Assembly (NCBI RefSeq): GCF_004348895.1
Contig: NZ_RRZK01000007.1
Coordinates: 62,001-126,000, forward strand
DNA from: Pseudomonas vancouverensis
Lineage (GTDB): Bacteria > Pseudomonadota > Gammaproteobacteria > Pseudomonadales > Pseudomonadaceae
Length of the DNA stretch: 64,000 nucleotides
Direction: 5' to 3'
Within the stretch, counting starts at the first letter, position 1, and every line of letters begins with the position of its first letter. The position numbers were made by a program, and so were the translations under genes. Positions 48,034 through 55,122 of the stretch are shown in pieces. Under the pieces are notes generated by a model. It was not told where the DNA came from. It saw nothing but the letters and a program-made list of their open reading frames with translations, and did not search any database.

Positions 48034-48663
48034 ATGTCCACCCCGAGCATGACCCTGTACTACAACCCGCTGTCCCCCTTCGTTCGCAAGGTCCTGGTGC
48101 TGCTGCACGAAACCGGTCAACAGGACCGCGTGGCGCTGCAAAGCAGTGTGCTCACCCCGGTGAACCCGGACCTCACGCTGATCGAAGACAACCCGCTGAG
48201 CAAGATCCCGGCCCTGCGCCTGGCCGACGGCAATATCATTCACGACAGCCGGGTGATCCTCGACTACTTCGACCACCAGCATGTCGGCAACCCGCTGATC
48301 CCGCGCGAAGGCTCGGCCCGCTGGCGCCGCCTGACCCTGGCCTCACTGGCCGACGGCATCATGGATGCCGCTGTCCTGGTGCGTTACGAAACCGCCCTGC
48401 GCGCACCGGAAAAACACTGGGACGAATGGCTCGATGGCCAGCGCGACAAAATCCGCCGGGCCCTGGCTTTGCTGGAAAAGGATGCGATTGCAGAGCTGAC
48501 CTGCCATTTCGATGTGGCGGCGATCAGTGTGTCTTGTGCGTTGGGCTATCTGGATCTGCGCCATCCGGACCTGGACTGGCGTGCGGCGAACCCGCAATTG
48601 GCGGCGTGGTATTTCGAAGTGAGCCAGCGGCCTTCGATGCTGGCGACCCTGCCGAAGGTTTGA
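48034..48663 (+). CDS. Glutathione S-transferase family protein
   Basis: 209 residues from ATG 48034. N-terminal thioredoxin-like domain: LYYNPLSPFVRKVLVLLHET, the cis-proline segment NPLSKIPALRL, and the glutathione-contact IIHDSRVILDYFD. A helical C-terminal domain follows (about 88-209), including FDVAAISVSCALGYLDLR. Substrate is not evident. The first serine-type active residue could be Ser in NPLSPF. It is followed by an orphan RHS module whose shared upstream element begins 18 bp after this stop. Confidence 0.9.
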   Translation: MSTPSMTLYYNPLSPFVRKVLVLLHETGQQDRVALQSSVLTPVNPDLTLIEDNPLSKIPALRLADGNIIHDSRVILDYFDHQHVGNPLIPREGSARWRRLTLASLADGIMDAAVLVRYETALRAPEKHWDEWLDGQRDKIRRALALLEKDAIAELTCHFDVAAISVSCALGYLDLRHPDLDWRAANPQLAAWYFEVSQRPSMLATLPKV

Positions 48664-48681
48664 AGCCTGGCGCGCGACGAA

Positions 48682-48704
48682 CTAGCAGTTCTGCTAGTAG
48701 GCAA
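48682..48704 (+). promoter_or_regulatory. Palindromic element upstream of RHS module 1
   Basis: CTAGCAGTTCTGCTAG, a perfect 7-bp inverted repeat with a TT centre, followed directly by TAGGCAA. It ends 60 nt before the module start. Including one more base on the left, 23 of 24 positions are the same before RHS module 2. Confidence 0.75.
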
Positions 48705-48764
48705 TGGCTGAGAATCGTTTGATGCTGGCATTTCTTTATTGATTTGCGATGCGGAGCTCAGCCA

Positions 48765-49571
48765 ATGCCTACGTATTCACGCAACACAATCTTGATGGCC
48801 ACTGATCAACAGCGATCGGTATTGAATACCCTTCACGCTAGCGGGATTAATGCCGTTGCCTATTCACCCTACGGCCATCGCCCGCCAGGAAATGGACTGC
48901 TTAGCCTGATCGGATTTAACGGGGAACTGCCAGAACCGCTGACCGGACATTATCTTTTGGGGAATGGTTACAGAGCCTTCAATCCAGTATTGATGCGGTT
49001 TAACAGTCCGGATACCTGGAGTCCGTTTGGGGATGGGGGATTGAATGCCTACATGTACTGCGCAGGTGACCCCGTCAATCGTGCGGATCCAACAGGACAC
49101 ATGTTCAAACTGCCAGCGGTTTCCAGCTTAATCGCTGATACGAGAACACTTGCCGCAACCCGCAATGTGGCAACCAAGACCCCAATTAAAATGGCGCCTA
49201 TATCCGAGGTACCAGAAATCCCAAAAAAAGCAGCGACTAGCAGTGCTCAACCGGTTTTAGCAACGACGTTGAGTGCCAAAAAATCAGGCGCAATACAACG
49301 ATCAGCTTCCAACGCTTTACCACGATCGGACGATATGTCCTTTCGCAAAGCACTGGATGAGGCAGTTGAAGGCAGTCGATCTATTACTATTCATTCTAGC
49401 GATCCTGGTCCTGCAACTACTCCTCCATCGCATCAGCCTCAGAAACCTCGACCATTTCGCACACGCAACAAAACTTCAATAGGAAACCAAAGGGACTTTG
49501 CGGACATTAAGGTCGCAGACGCCAGGTCCACCTTCATGGCCGATCAAACAACGCAAATCCGAAAGTCGTGA
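48765..49571 (+). CDS. Orphan RHS repeat-associated core protein 1
   Basis: 268 residues from ATG 48765, supported by GGAG 8 nt upstream; an earlier TTG at 48744 lacks a site. Residues about 10-115 are the RHS-associated core: SPYGHR, LLSLIGFNGE, YLLGNGYRAFNPVLMRFNSP, and DPVNRADPTGH, the usual boundary where toxic C-termini begin. The rest (about 150 residues) is AT-richer, rich in Ala, Thr, Ser, Pro and Lys, and unlike any domain I know. The large YD-repeat shell of full RHS proteins is missing, so this is a short stand-alone module. No immunity gene follows; the next gene is convergent 18 bp away. Confidence 0.85.
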   Translation: MPTYSRNTILMATDQQRSVLNTLHASGINAVAYSPYGHRPPGNGLLSLIGFNGELPEPLTGHYLLGNGYRAFNPVLMRFNSPDTWSPFGDGGLNAYMYCAGDPVNRADPTGHMFKLPAVSSLIADTRTLAATRNVATKTPIKMAPISEVPEIPKKAATSSAQPVLATTLSAKKSGAIQRSASNALPRSDDMSFRKALDEAVEGSRSITIHSSDPGPATTPPSHQPQKPRPFRTRNKTSIGNQRDFADIKVADARSTFMADQTTQIRKS

Positions 49572-49589
49572 AGAGGCATCCTGAGCGCT

Positions 49590-50093
49590 TCAGCAATCCG
49601 GCTTGTCCGCCGTAAACCTTCTCGCCGGATTCACCGCCGCGCCAAACTCGCGCAACGCCTTCGCCCCGATCAGCAGCGGATAGTTGAAGCTGCTGCGATC
49701 GGTCAGGTTGACCTCGACCGTGCGCTTCACGTTGCCCAGGCACAATTCCAGGTCAACCACCGGCCGTTTGGTTGGCGCAGCCACTTCTTCGTCATCGTCC
49801 TCTTCGGAGCGGGTCTTGATCTTGCTGATCCGCGCGATCTTGTGCTCGTAGACCTGATTGCTCGCGTCCTTGGTGCCGAGACGGAAACGTACCCAGTCTT
49901 CGCCGTCACGCTTGAAGGTTTCGATGTCCTTGGCCGACAGTGACGCGGTCAGGGCGCCGGTGTCCATCTTGGCCTTGAGCACCTGCCCGCCGATTTCCGG
50001 CAGGGCGATGTATTCGTAACGTCCGTAGAGGGTCGGCTCGGCGGCCAGCACCGGCAGGGCGACGAGGGAGAGCACGGCAAGCAGGGATTTCAC
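49590..50093 (-). CDS. Retropepsin-like aspartic endopeptidase family protein (Zn_protease/COG4067)
   Basis: 167 residues with a signal peptide (LLAVLSLVALPVLAAEP), so periplasmic. The retropepsin-like Asp-Thr-Gly is in LKAKMDTGALTASL; the second conserved stretch is YPLLIGAKALREFG. The family is often misnamed ATP-dependent zinc protease but carries the aspartic-protease loop. An acidic insert SEEDDDEEV interrupts the middle. Substrate unknown. It is divergent from the acyltransferase gene. Confidence 0.85.
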   Translation of the reverse strand: MKSLLAVLSLVALPVLAAEPTLYGRYEYIALPEIGGQVLKAKMDTGALTASLSAKDIETFKRDGEDWVRFRLGTKDASNQVYEHKIARISKIKTRSEEDDDEEVAAPTKRPVVDLELCLGNVKRTVEVNLTDRSSFNYPLLIGAKALREFGAAVNPARRFTADKPDC

Positions 50094-50264
50094 GTGATGG
50101 GCTTCCTTGGGAATGGGGCGTCAATCGCGGAATTTTAGACCGTCGTTCGAGGGTTCGTTCCCACGAGGTTAACGACCCGAATGTGAAACATTCGTCACCC
50201 CCGATTTGGCCTGTCGGCCGAAGCTGCTTATCATGGCGCGCCCAATGGTTTCCATGAGTGACTT

Positions 50265-51152
50265 ATGCGCCGCCTGCTCACCGGCTGTTTCGTGACCCTG
50301 CTGCTTCTGCTCAACACCCTGGTCCTGATCGGACCGCTGATGGTGTTTGCCCTGCTCAAACTGGTTTTGCCCGGCCGCTTTCGTGACTACGCCTCGTGGT
50401 CGGTGATGTGGATCGCCGAGACCTGGTCGGAGATCGACAAACTGATTTTCCGCCTGTGTATTCCCACCCAATGGGATATTCGAGGCGGTGACGATCTGCG
50501 CCGTGACACCTCCTATCTGGTGATCAGCAACCATCAATCCTGGGTGGACATCCCGGCGCTGATCCAGACCCTGAACCGGCGTACACCGTTCTTCAAATTC
50601 TTCCTCAAGAAAGAACTGATCTGGGTGCCCTTCCTGGGCCTGGCGTGGTGGGCGCTGGATTACCCGTTCATGAAGCGCTACAGCAAGGCCTTCCTGGCCA
50701 AACACCCGGAACTGGCCGGCAAGGATCTGGAAATCACCAAGCAGGCCTGCGAGCTGTTCAAACGCCAACCGGTCACCGTGGTCAATTATCTGGAAGGAAC
50801 GCGCTTCACCCACGCGAAAAGCCAACAGCAGCAATCACCCTTCACCCATCTGCTCAAGCCCAAGGCCGGTGGCGTGGCCTTTGTACTGGCGGCAATGGGC
50901 GAACAGCTCGACGCCCTGCTTGATGTCACGGTGGTGTACCCGCAGCAGAAGATTCCGGGGTTCTGGGACCTGATCAGTGGCCAGGTGCCAAAGGTCATCA
51001 TTGATATCCGCACCCGCGAACTCGACCCTGCGCTGTCCCAAGGCGATTACGAAAACGATTCGGTGTTTCGCGAGAAAATCCAGAACTGGGTCAACCAGCT
51101 CTGGATCGAGAAAGATCAACGTATCGAAGCATTGCGCTCCGAGCGTCGCTGA
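50265..51152 (+). CDS. PlsC-family membrane acyltransferase (YihG-like)
   Basis: 295 residues. An N-terminal membrane helix (TGCFVTLLLLLNTLVLIGPL) precedes the acyltransferase domain. The HX4D motif is NHQSWVD and the substrate-binding motif is EGTRFTHAKS; FLKKELIWVPFLGLAWWALD is typical of YihG and related lysophosphatidate acyltransferases. It would add an acyl chain to a lysophospholipid at the inner membrane. The gene converges on the DUF2780 gene with just one base between the two stop codons. Confidence 0.9.
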   Translation: MRRLLTGCFVTLLLLLNTLVLIGPLMVFALLKLVLPGRFRDYASWSVMWIAETWSEIDKLIFRLCIPTQWDIRGGDDLRRDTSYLVISNHQSWVDIPALIQTLNRRTPFFKFFLKKELIWVPFLGLAWWALDYPFMKRYSKAFLAKHPELAGKDLEITKQACELFKRQPVTVVNYLEGTRFTHAKSQQQQSPFTHLLKPKAGGVAFVLAAMGEQLDALLDVTVVYPQQKIPGFWDLISGQVPKVIIDIRTRELDPALSQGDYENDSVFREKIQNWVNQLWIEKDQRIEALRSERR

Positions 51153-51153
51153 A

Positions 51154-51708
51154 TCAACTGCCGCTGCCAACGCCCCAGATACTGCCCAGGCTGTTCAGCA
51201 GCGAACCGCCGACGCCTTGCTGACCGAGGTATTGCAGGATTACCGGGGCAAACTGGCCGACCATGCCGCTGTCCATGCCCAGTGCACTGAAGGCGTTGTT
51301 CAGGTCAGTGGTGTTCTTGACGTTGCCCACTGCATTGTCCAGGCCAGCAGCCTTGCCGCTGGAACCGAGCAGACCGGCCAGCGCCCCCAGCTCACCACCA
51401 CCGGACAGTTTGTCGATCCCAGGCACGCTTTTGGCCAGCTGCGAATAATCGGTCGAACTCAGCTGATTTTTGGCCAGCCCGAGCATTGCGCTGGTGCCAC
51501 CGACGGCTTGCTGCGGGGTCACGTCCAATTTGGTCAGGGCACCCAGCAGGTCCGCGGTTTGTGGGGTTGGTGCGGCGGCGGTGGCGGCGTTACCGCCCTG
51601 CATGCTCGACGCAGCCTTGGTCACGTCGTCCAGGCTGAAGCCTGCGAAGACCGGGCCGGCCGCCACCGAGAGCAGCGAAGCCAGTACAAAACCGCGTGAA
51701 ATCTTCAT
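51154..51708 (-). CDS. DUF2780 secreted protein (VcgC/VcgE family)
   Basis: 184 residues; signal peptide ending about VFAGFS. The body is rich in Gly, Ala, Ser and Leu, with DLLGALTKLDVTPQQAVGG and LNNAFSALGMDSGMVGQFAP, the pattern of DUF2780. Periplasmic or outer-membrane lipid-free location is likely. Function unknown. AGAGG before the ATG supports this start. It shares its 3' end with the acyltransferase gene, with no terminator between them. Confidence 0.85.
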   Translation of the reverse strand: MKISRGFVLASLLSVAAGPVFAGFSLDDVTKAASSMQGGNAATAAAPTPQTADLLGALTKLDVTPQQAVGGTSAMLGLAKNQLSSTDYSQLAKSVPGIDKLSGGGELGALAGLLGSSGKAAGLDNAVGNVKNTTDLNNAFSALGMDSGMVGQFAPVILQYLGQQGVGGSLLNSLGSIWGVGSGS

Positions 51709-51800
51709 CCAGACATCCTCTTGTCATGACACCGCCCGGCAGTGGGCGGCAAAAAAACTGTGCTTTCGACTGGCAACCCCAAGGATTGTTCCCGCACGGC

Positions 51801-51828
51801 CCTTGTAGGAGCGAGCTTGCTCGTACAG
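51801..51828. repeat. Single REP palindrome
   Basis: CCTTGTAGGAGCGAGCTTGC-TCGTACAG, TAGGAG variant. Confidence 0.8.
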
Positions 51829-51942
51829 GGACTACCGTCGCTAAAAAAGATTAACCGTGCACTGCATCCAGTCTAGCCCGCCCCGCGTATATCAAGCACG
51901 GACAGACATTCCTGGCCGAACCTCCCCACTAGGATGCTCACC

Positions 51943-52536
51943 ATGAAACGCACTTCGATCAAAACGCCGTTGATTGCCAGCCTGCTGACTCTGGCCCTTG
52001 GTGGCGGGTTCGCCATCAGTACCGTGCAAGCGGCGGACATGAGCCACGATACCGTGATGGTCGGTGGCCAGAGCATGATGCCGAGCAAGGACATCGTCGA
52101 TAACGCGGTGAATTCCGCTGACCACACCACCCTGGTCGCCGCCGTCAAAGCCGCCGGCCTGGTTGATACCCTCAAAGGCAAAGGCCCGTTCACCGTGTTC
52201 GCCCCGGTCAACTCGGCCTTCGCCGCCCTGCCCGCCGGCACCGTCGACAATCTCCTCAAACCCGCGAACAAGGCAACGCTGACCCACATCCTCACGTACC
52301 ACGTGGTCGCCGGCAAACTCGACATGATGACCCTGGCCGCGAAGATCAAGGCCGGTGGCGGCAAGGCCGAACTCGACACCGTCTCCGGCGGCAAGCTGTG
52401 GGCGATGATGAACGGCCCGCACAACATCACCATCAAGGATGAAAAAGGCGACGTCGCCGACATCACCACCTATGACGTGTACCAGTCCAACGGCGTGATT
52501 CAGGTCATCGACAAAGTACTGCTGCCGAAAAGTTGA
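51943..52536 (+). CDS. Secreted fasciclin-domain protein
   Basis: 197 residues from ATG 51943 (AGGA 8 nt upstream; ATG 51934 overlaps that site). Signal peptide ending about VQAADM. One fasciclin (FAS1) domain from about 50: NAVNSADHTTLVAAVKAAGL, GPFTVFAPVNSAFAALPAGT (H1 motif) and HVVAGKLD, with VIQVIDKVLLPK at the end. FAS1 proteins are adhesive or cell-surface stress proteins. Next come a sigma and anti-sigma gene, which suggests that it is part of that regulon. A terminator separates it from them. Confidence 0.92.
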   Translation: MKRTSIKTPLIASLLTLALGGGFAISTVQAADMSHDTVMVGGQSMMPSKDIVDNAVNSADHTTLVAAVKAAGLVDTLKGKGPFTVFAPVNSAFAALPAGTVDNLLKPANKATLTHILTYHVVAGKLDMMTLAAKIKAGGGKAELDTVSGGKLWAMMNGPHNITIKDEKGDVADITTYDVYQSNGVIQVIDKVLLPKS

Positions 52537-52541
52537 GCAGT

Positions 52542-52577
52542 AGCGTCGGCCTCGCGCATCGGGGCCGGCGCTTTTTT
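52542..52577 (+). terminator. Terminator after the fasciclin gene
   Basis: AGCGTCGGCC and GGCCGGCGCT (one G-U pair) enclose an 11-nt loop and are followed by six T. The sigma gene's ribosome site begins just after, so leak-through may feed it. Confidence 0.85.
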
Positions 52578-52591
52578 CGAGGTGTCCGCCC

Positions 52592-53236
52592 GTGAATGGA
52601 ACAACTGCGCGTCGTGAACTACCCTCTGCCTGCAACCGGCACCGCTCGCAGCCCACAGCCGCTACCTCGATTGTCTGGAGAACCGCTATTTCCATCGCCG
52701 ACGCCGATCAGCTCAGGCAATTGCTGGCCCAATGTTCATTGGGCGACCGCCGTGCGTTCGAAACGCTGTACCGCAGCGTCGGCCCGCGTTTGCACGGTGT
52801 GGCCCTGCGCTTCATGGGGCGCCCCGACCTCGCCGAGGAAGTGCTGCAGGAAAGTTTTGTGCGCATTTGGCACAACGCCTCGCGTTACGAGGCGCATCTG
52901 TCGGCGCCGATGACCTGGATGATCAACATCACCCGCCATCAGGCCATCGATCAACTGCGCAAACATCGCGACCGACCACTGACCGAGATGGAAGAGCAGG
53001 CGCTGGAGGATGAAGGCCCGTCCGCCCATGAACAACTGAGCAGCGACCGCGAAGCCCGCGAGCTGAATCGCTGCCTGGACACCCTGGAAGGCATGCAGCG
53101 CCAATCGATCACCGTCGCCTACTTTCAGGGCCTGTCATGCTCGGAACTGGCCGATCATCTGGCGGCACCGCTGGGCTCGGTGAAATCCTGGATTCGCCGG
53201 GGCATGGAACGCCTGCGCAGGTGCCTTGAATCATGA
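52592..53236 (+). CDS. ECF RNA polymerase sigma factor (SigK/RskA-paired type)
   Basis: 214 residues from a GTG at 52592, which has GAGG 9 nt upstream; the first ~35 residues are not conserved-looking, so the true start could be later. Region 2: LAEEVLQESFVRIWHNASRY and PMTWMINITRHQAIDQLRKH. Region 4: QGLSCSELADHLAAPLGSVK. It overlaps the anti-sigma start by 4 nt. The neighbours fasciclin and RskA match the SigK-RskA-MPT70/83-like pairing known in actinobacteria and found in many proteobacteria. Confidence 0.92.
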   Translation: MNGTTARRELPSACNRHRSQPTAATSIVWRTAISIADADQLRQLLAQCSLGDRRAFETLYRSVGPRLHGVALRFMGRPDLAEEVLQESFVRIWHNASRYEAHLSAPMTWMINITRHQAIDQLRKHRDRPLTEMEEQALEDEGPSAHEQLSSDREARELNRCLDTLEGMQRQSITVAYFQGLSCSELADHLAAPLGSVKSWIRRGMERLRRCLES

Positions 53237-53907
53237 ACTACCAGACCCCCACCCTGCGCCGCGCCCTCGCTGCCGACTACGCCATCGGCCTGATGTCATC
53301 CGCCGCCCGCCGTCGCTTTGAACAGCTGCTGCTCGATGACGCAGCCCTGCGTTCAGAGCTGGCGCAATGGCAGGAAAGCCTCGCCAGCCTGACTGACGCC
53401 GTGGCCGAACAACCGGTACCGGATCGCGTCTGGCACGGCATCACCTCACGGATCGATCCGCAAGAATTGCACGTGCCGCAAAAACGACCGTTCTGGAACT
53501 GGCTGCGGGTGACCATGGCGGTCTGCTCGCTGGTCATCGCCGTGGCATTGGGCGTGATCTATACCCGCGACGAGGTTCGCTACAGCGCCACCCTGGCCAG
53601 CGCCGATGCCAAGCCTGCCTTGCGCGTTCAGGCGCACGCCGACTACCTGCAGGTTGAACCGCTGACACTGGCGGCCATCACGCCGGAACAAAGCCTGGAA
53701 CTGTGGGCGATACCCGCCGACGGCAAGCCGATTTCCCTCGGCGTGATTCCCGCGGGCGGCAAAGGCAATGTTGAGCTGAACGAGGCGCAGAAAGCGCTGA
53801 TCGGCAAACCGATTGCGCTGGCGGTCAGTCTGGAGCCGAAGGGCGGCTCACCAACCGGGCAGCCGACAGGGCCGGTGTTGTATCAAGGGGCGTTGGCAGC
53901 ACGTTGA
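53233..53907 (+). CDS. RskA-family anti-sigma factor
   Basis: 224 residues. N-terminal anti-sigma domain (AADYAIGLMSSAARRRFEQL), one transmembrane helix near 90-110 (VTMAVCSLVIAVALGVIYT), and a periplasmic RskA domain with the tag-like LELWAIPADGKPISLGVIPA. It should hold the upstream sigma factor at the membrane until a signal releases it. It overlaps the sigma gene. The RHS module 2 element begins 2 bp after its stop. Confidence 0.92.
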   Translation: MNYQTPTLRRALAADYAIGLMSSAARRRFEQLLLDDAALRSELAQWQESLASLTDAVAEQPVPDRVWHGITSRIDPQELHVPQKRPFWNWLRVTMAVCSLVIAVALGVIYTRDEVRYSATLASADAKPALRVQAHADYLQVEPLTLAAITPEQSLELWAIPADGKPISLGVIPAGGKGNVELNEAQKALIGKPIALAVSLEPKGGSPTGQPTGPVLYQGALAAR

Positions 53908-53909
53908 CA

Positions 53910-53932
53910 CTATCAGTTCTGCTAGTAGGCAA
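53910..53932 (+). promoter_or_regulatory. Palindromic element upstream of RHS module 2
   Basis: CTATCAGTTCTGCTAG followed by TAGGCAA; one base differs from the copy before module 1. It ends 61 nt before ATG 53994. A perfect TTGACA lies immediately upstream (53904-53909), suggesting that the palindrome is an operator between -35 and -10. Confidence 0.75.
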
Positions 53933-53993
53933 CCCCCGCCAACTGCGCGACAGTGAATCCCTGAATTGACTAACACTTCAGGGGTCCACGACC

Positions 53994-55049
53994 ATGCCGT
54001 CCAACCGCGAAACCCTGCTCTGCCGCTACCACTACGACCCACTGGATCGCCTGGTCGATTGCACGCCTTCAGCGCAGGCCAGTGCCCAGCGTTTCTACCT
54101 GAAGGATCGTCTCGCCACCGAGATTCAGGGTGCAGTGCGGTACTCGATCATGCAGCACGACGCTCAACTGCTGGCGCAGCAACAACGCCAGACCAGTGCC
54201 ACAGAAACCCGACTGCTCGCCACCGATCAACAGCGTTCGGTGTTGAACGCGCTCGATGCCGCACGTCCCCATCCCCTCGCCTATTCGCCCTACGGTCATC
54301 GCAGGGTAGAAAACGGATTGCTCAGCCTGCTCGGTTTCAACGGCGAACGGCCGGATCCGGTGACGGGGTGGTATTTGTTGGGGAAAGGGTATCGGGCGTT
54401 TAATCCGGTGTTGATGCGGTTTAACAGCCCGGACAGTTGGAGTTCGTTTGGGGAGGGTGGGGCGAATGCGTATGCGTATTGTGTGGGGGATCCGGTCAAT
54501 CTTGTTGATCCGACAGGGCACATTGGAAATCCATTTAAGGGACTCCTGAATTTATTGGGACGCACACCTAGCAGGGCTCGATCGAATCTAACCAATAATG
54601 TCGCAGTTCAATCCCACGTAGGTTCCTCGAACTCTCGAGTAAGCCTGAGCTCTTTAGATGGGCCACCTCCCTACTCTGTTGAAGCATCTGCAACTGATGT
54701 TTTTGGGAGAACGTCGAGAGGGGAAAACGGGGTACCACTACCCACCTATATCCAAAGTCAAACGGATCTCCGAGTATTCCCAAACAACGAAAGTAATAGA
54801 GCAGCGCTTTCGGGAAATCAAAGTACTAGCACACCTAACCTAGAAGCTGCGCCGCCTTACGTCAGAAATGTTCATAAAAAAAACCTACAAATTGACCGAC
54901 AGCTCAAAGAGCTCGCTGAGCACCGCCAGCGAATTCGTGATAATACACGTGGTATTCAACCTGAATTACTTGGCCAAGGAATTCGAGACACCCTTAAATC
55001 TATAAAAGATGATAGACGAAGACTAAAAGCACTAAAAAATCAAATATAG
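53994..55049 (+). CDS. Orphan RHS repeat-associated core protein 2
   Basis: 351 residues. It has one degenerate YD-type repeat at the N-terminus (YHYDPLDRLVDCTP), a linker, then the RHS core (about residues 75-180): YSPYGHR, LLSLLGFNGE, YLLGKGYRAFNPVLMRFNSP, DPVNLVDPTGH. After DPTGH about 170 residues unlike module 1 follow, in AT-rich DNA. That tail carries three proline-tyrosine motifs (GPPPY, PLPTY, APPYV) and ends in a charged coiled-coil-like stretch (NLQIDRQLKELAEHRQRIRD). No signal peptide and no immunity gene are seen. A 13-bp inverted repeat follows the stop. Confidence 0.85.
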   Translation: MPSNRETLLCRYHYDPLDRLVDCTPSAQASAQRFYLKDRLATEIQGAVRYSIMQHDAQLLAQQQRQTSATETRLLATDQQRSVLNALDAARPHPLAYSPYGHRRVENGLLSLLGFNGERPDPVTGWYLLGKGYRAFNPVLMRFNSPDSWSSFGEGGANAYAYCVGDPVNLVDPTGHIGNPFKGLLNLLGRTPSRARSNLTNNVAVQSHVGSSNSRVSLSSLDGPPPYSVEASATDVFGRTSRGENGVPLPTYIQSQTDLRVFPNNESNRAALSGNQSTSTPNLEAAPPYVRNVHKKNLQIDRQLKELAEHRQRIRDNTRGIQPELLGQGIRDTLKSIKDDRRRLKALKNQI

Positions 55050-55073
55050 GACTATCAAGGGACATTGGAGCTA

Positions 55074-55111
55074 GCGTTAAAAGGGAAGTATTAAGCCATC
55101 CCTTTTAACGC
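55074..55111. terminator. Perfect 13-bp inverted repeat between convergent RHS 2 and fdhA genes
   Basis: GCGTTAAAAGGGA and TCCCTTTTAACGC enclose a 12-nt loop. There is no T-run beyond the stem, but the arms contain TTTT. Probably a bidirectional transcript end. Confidence 0.6.
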
Positions 55112-55122
55112 CGTCATCAATC

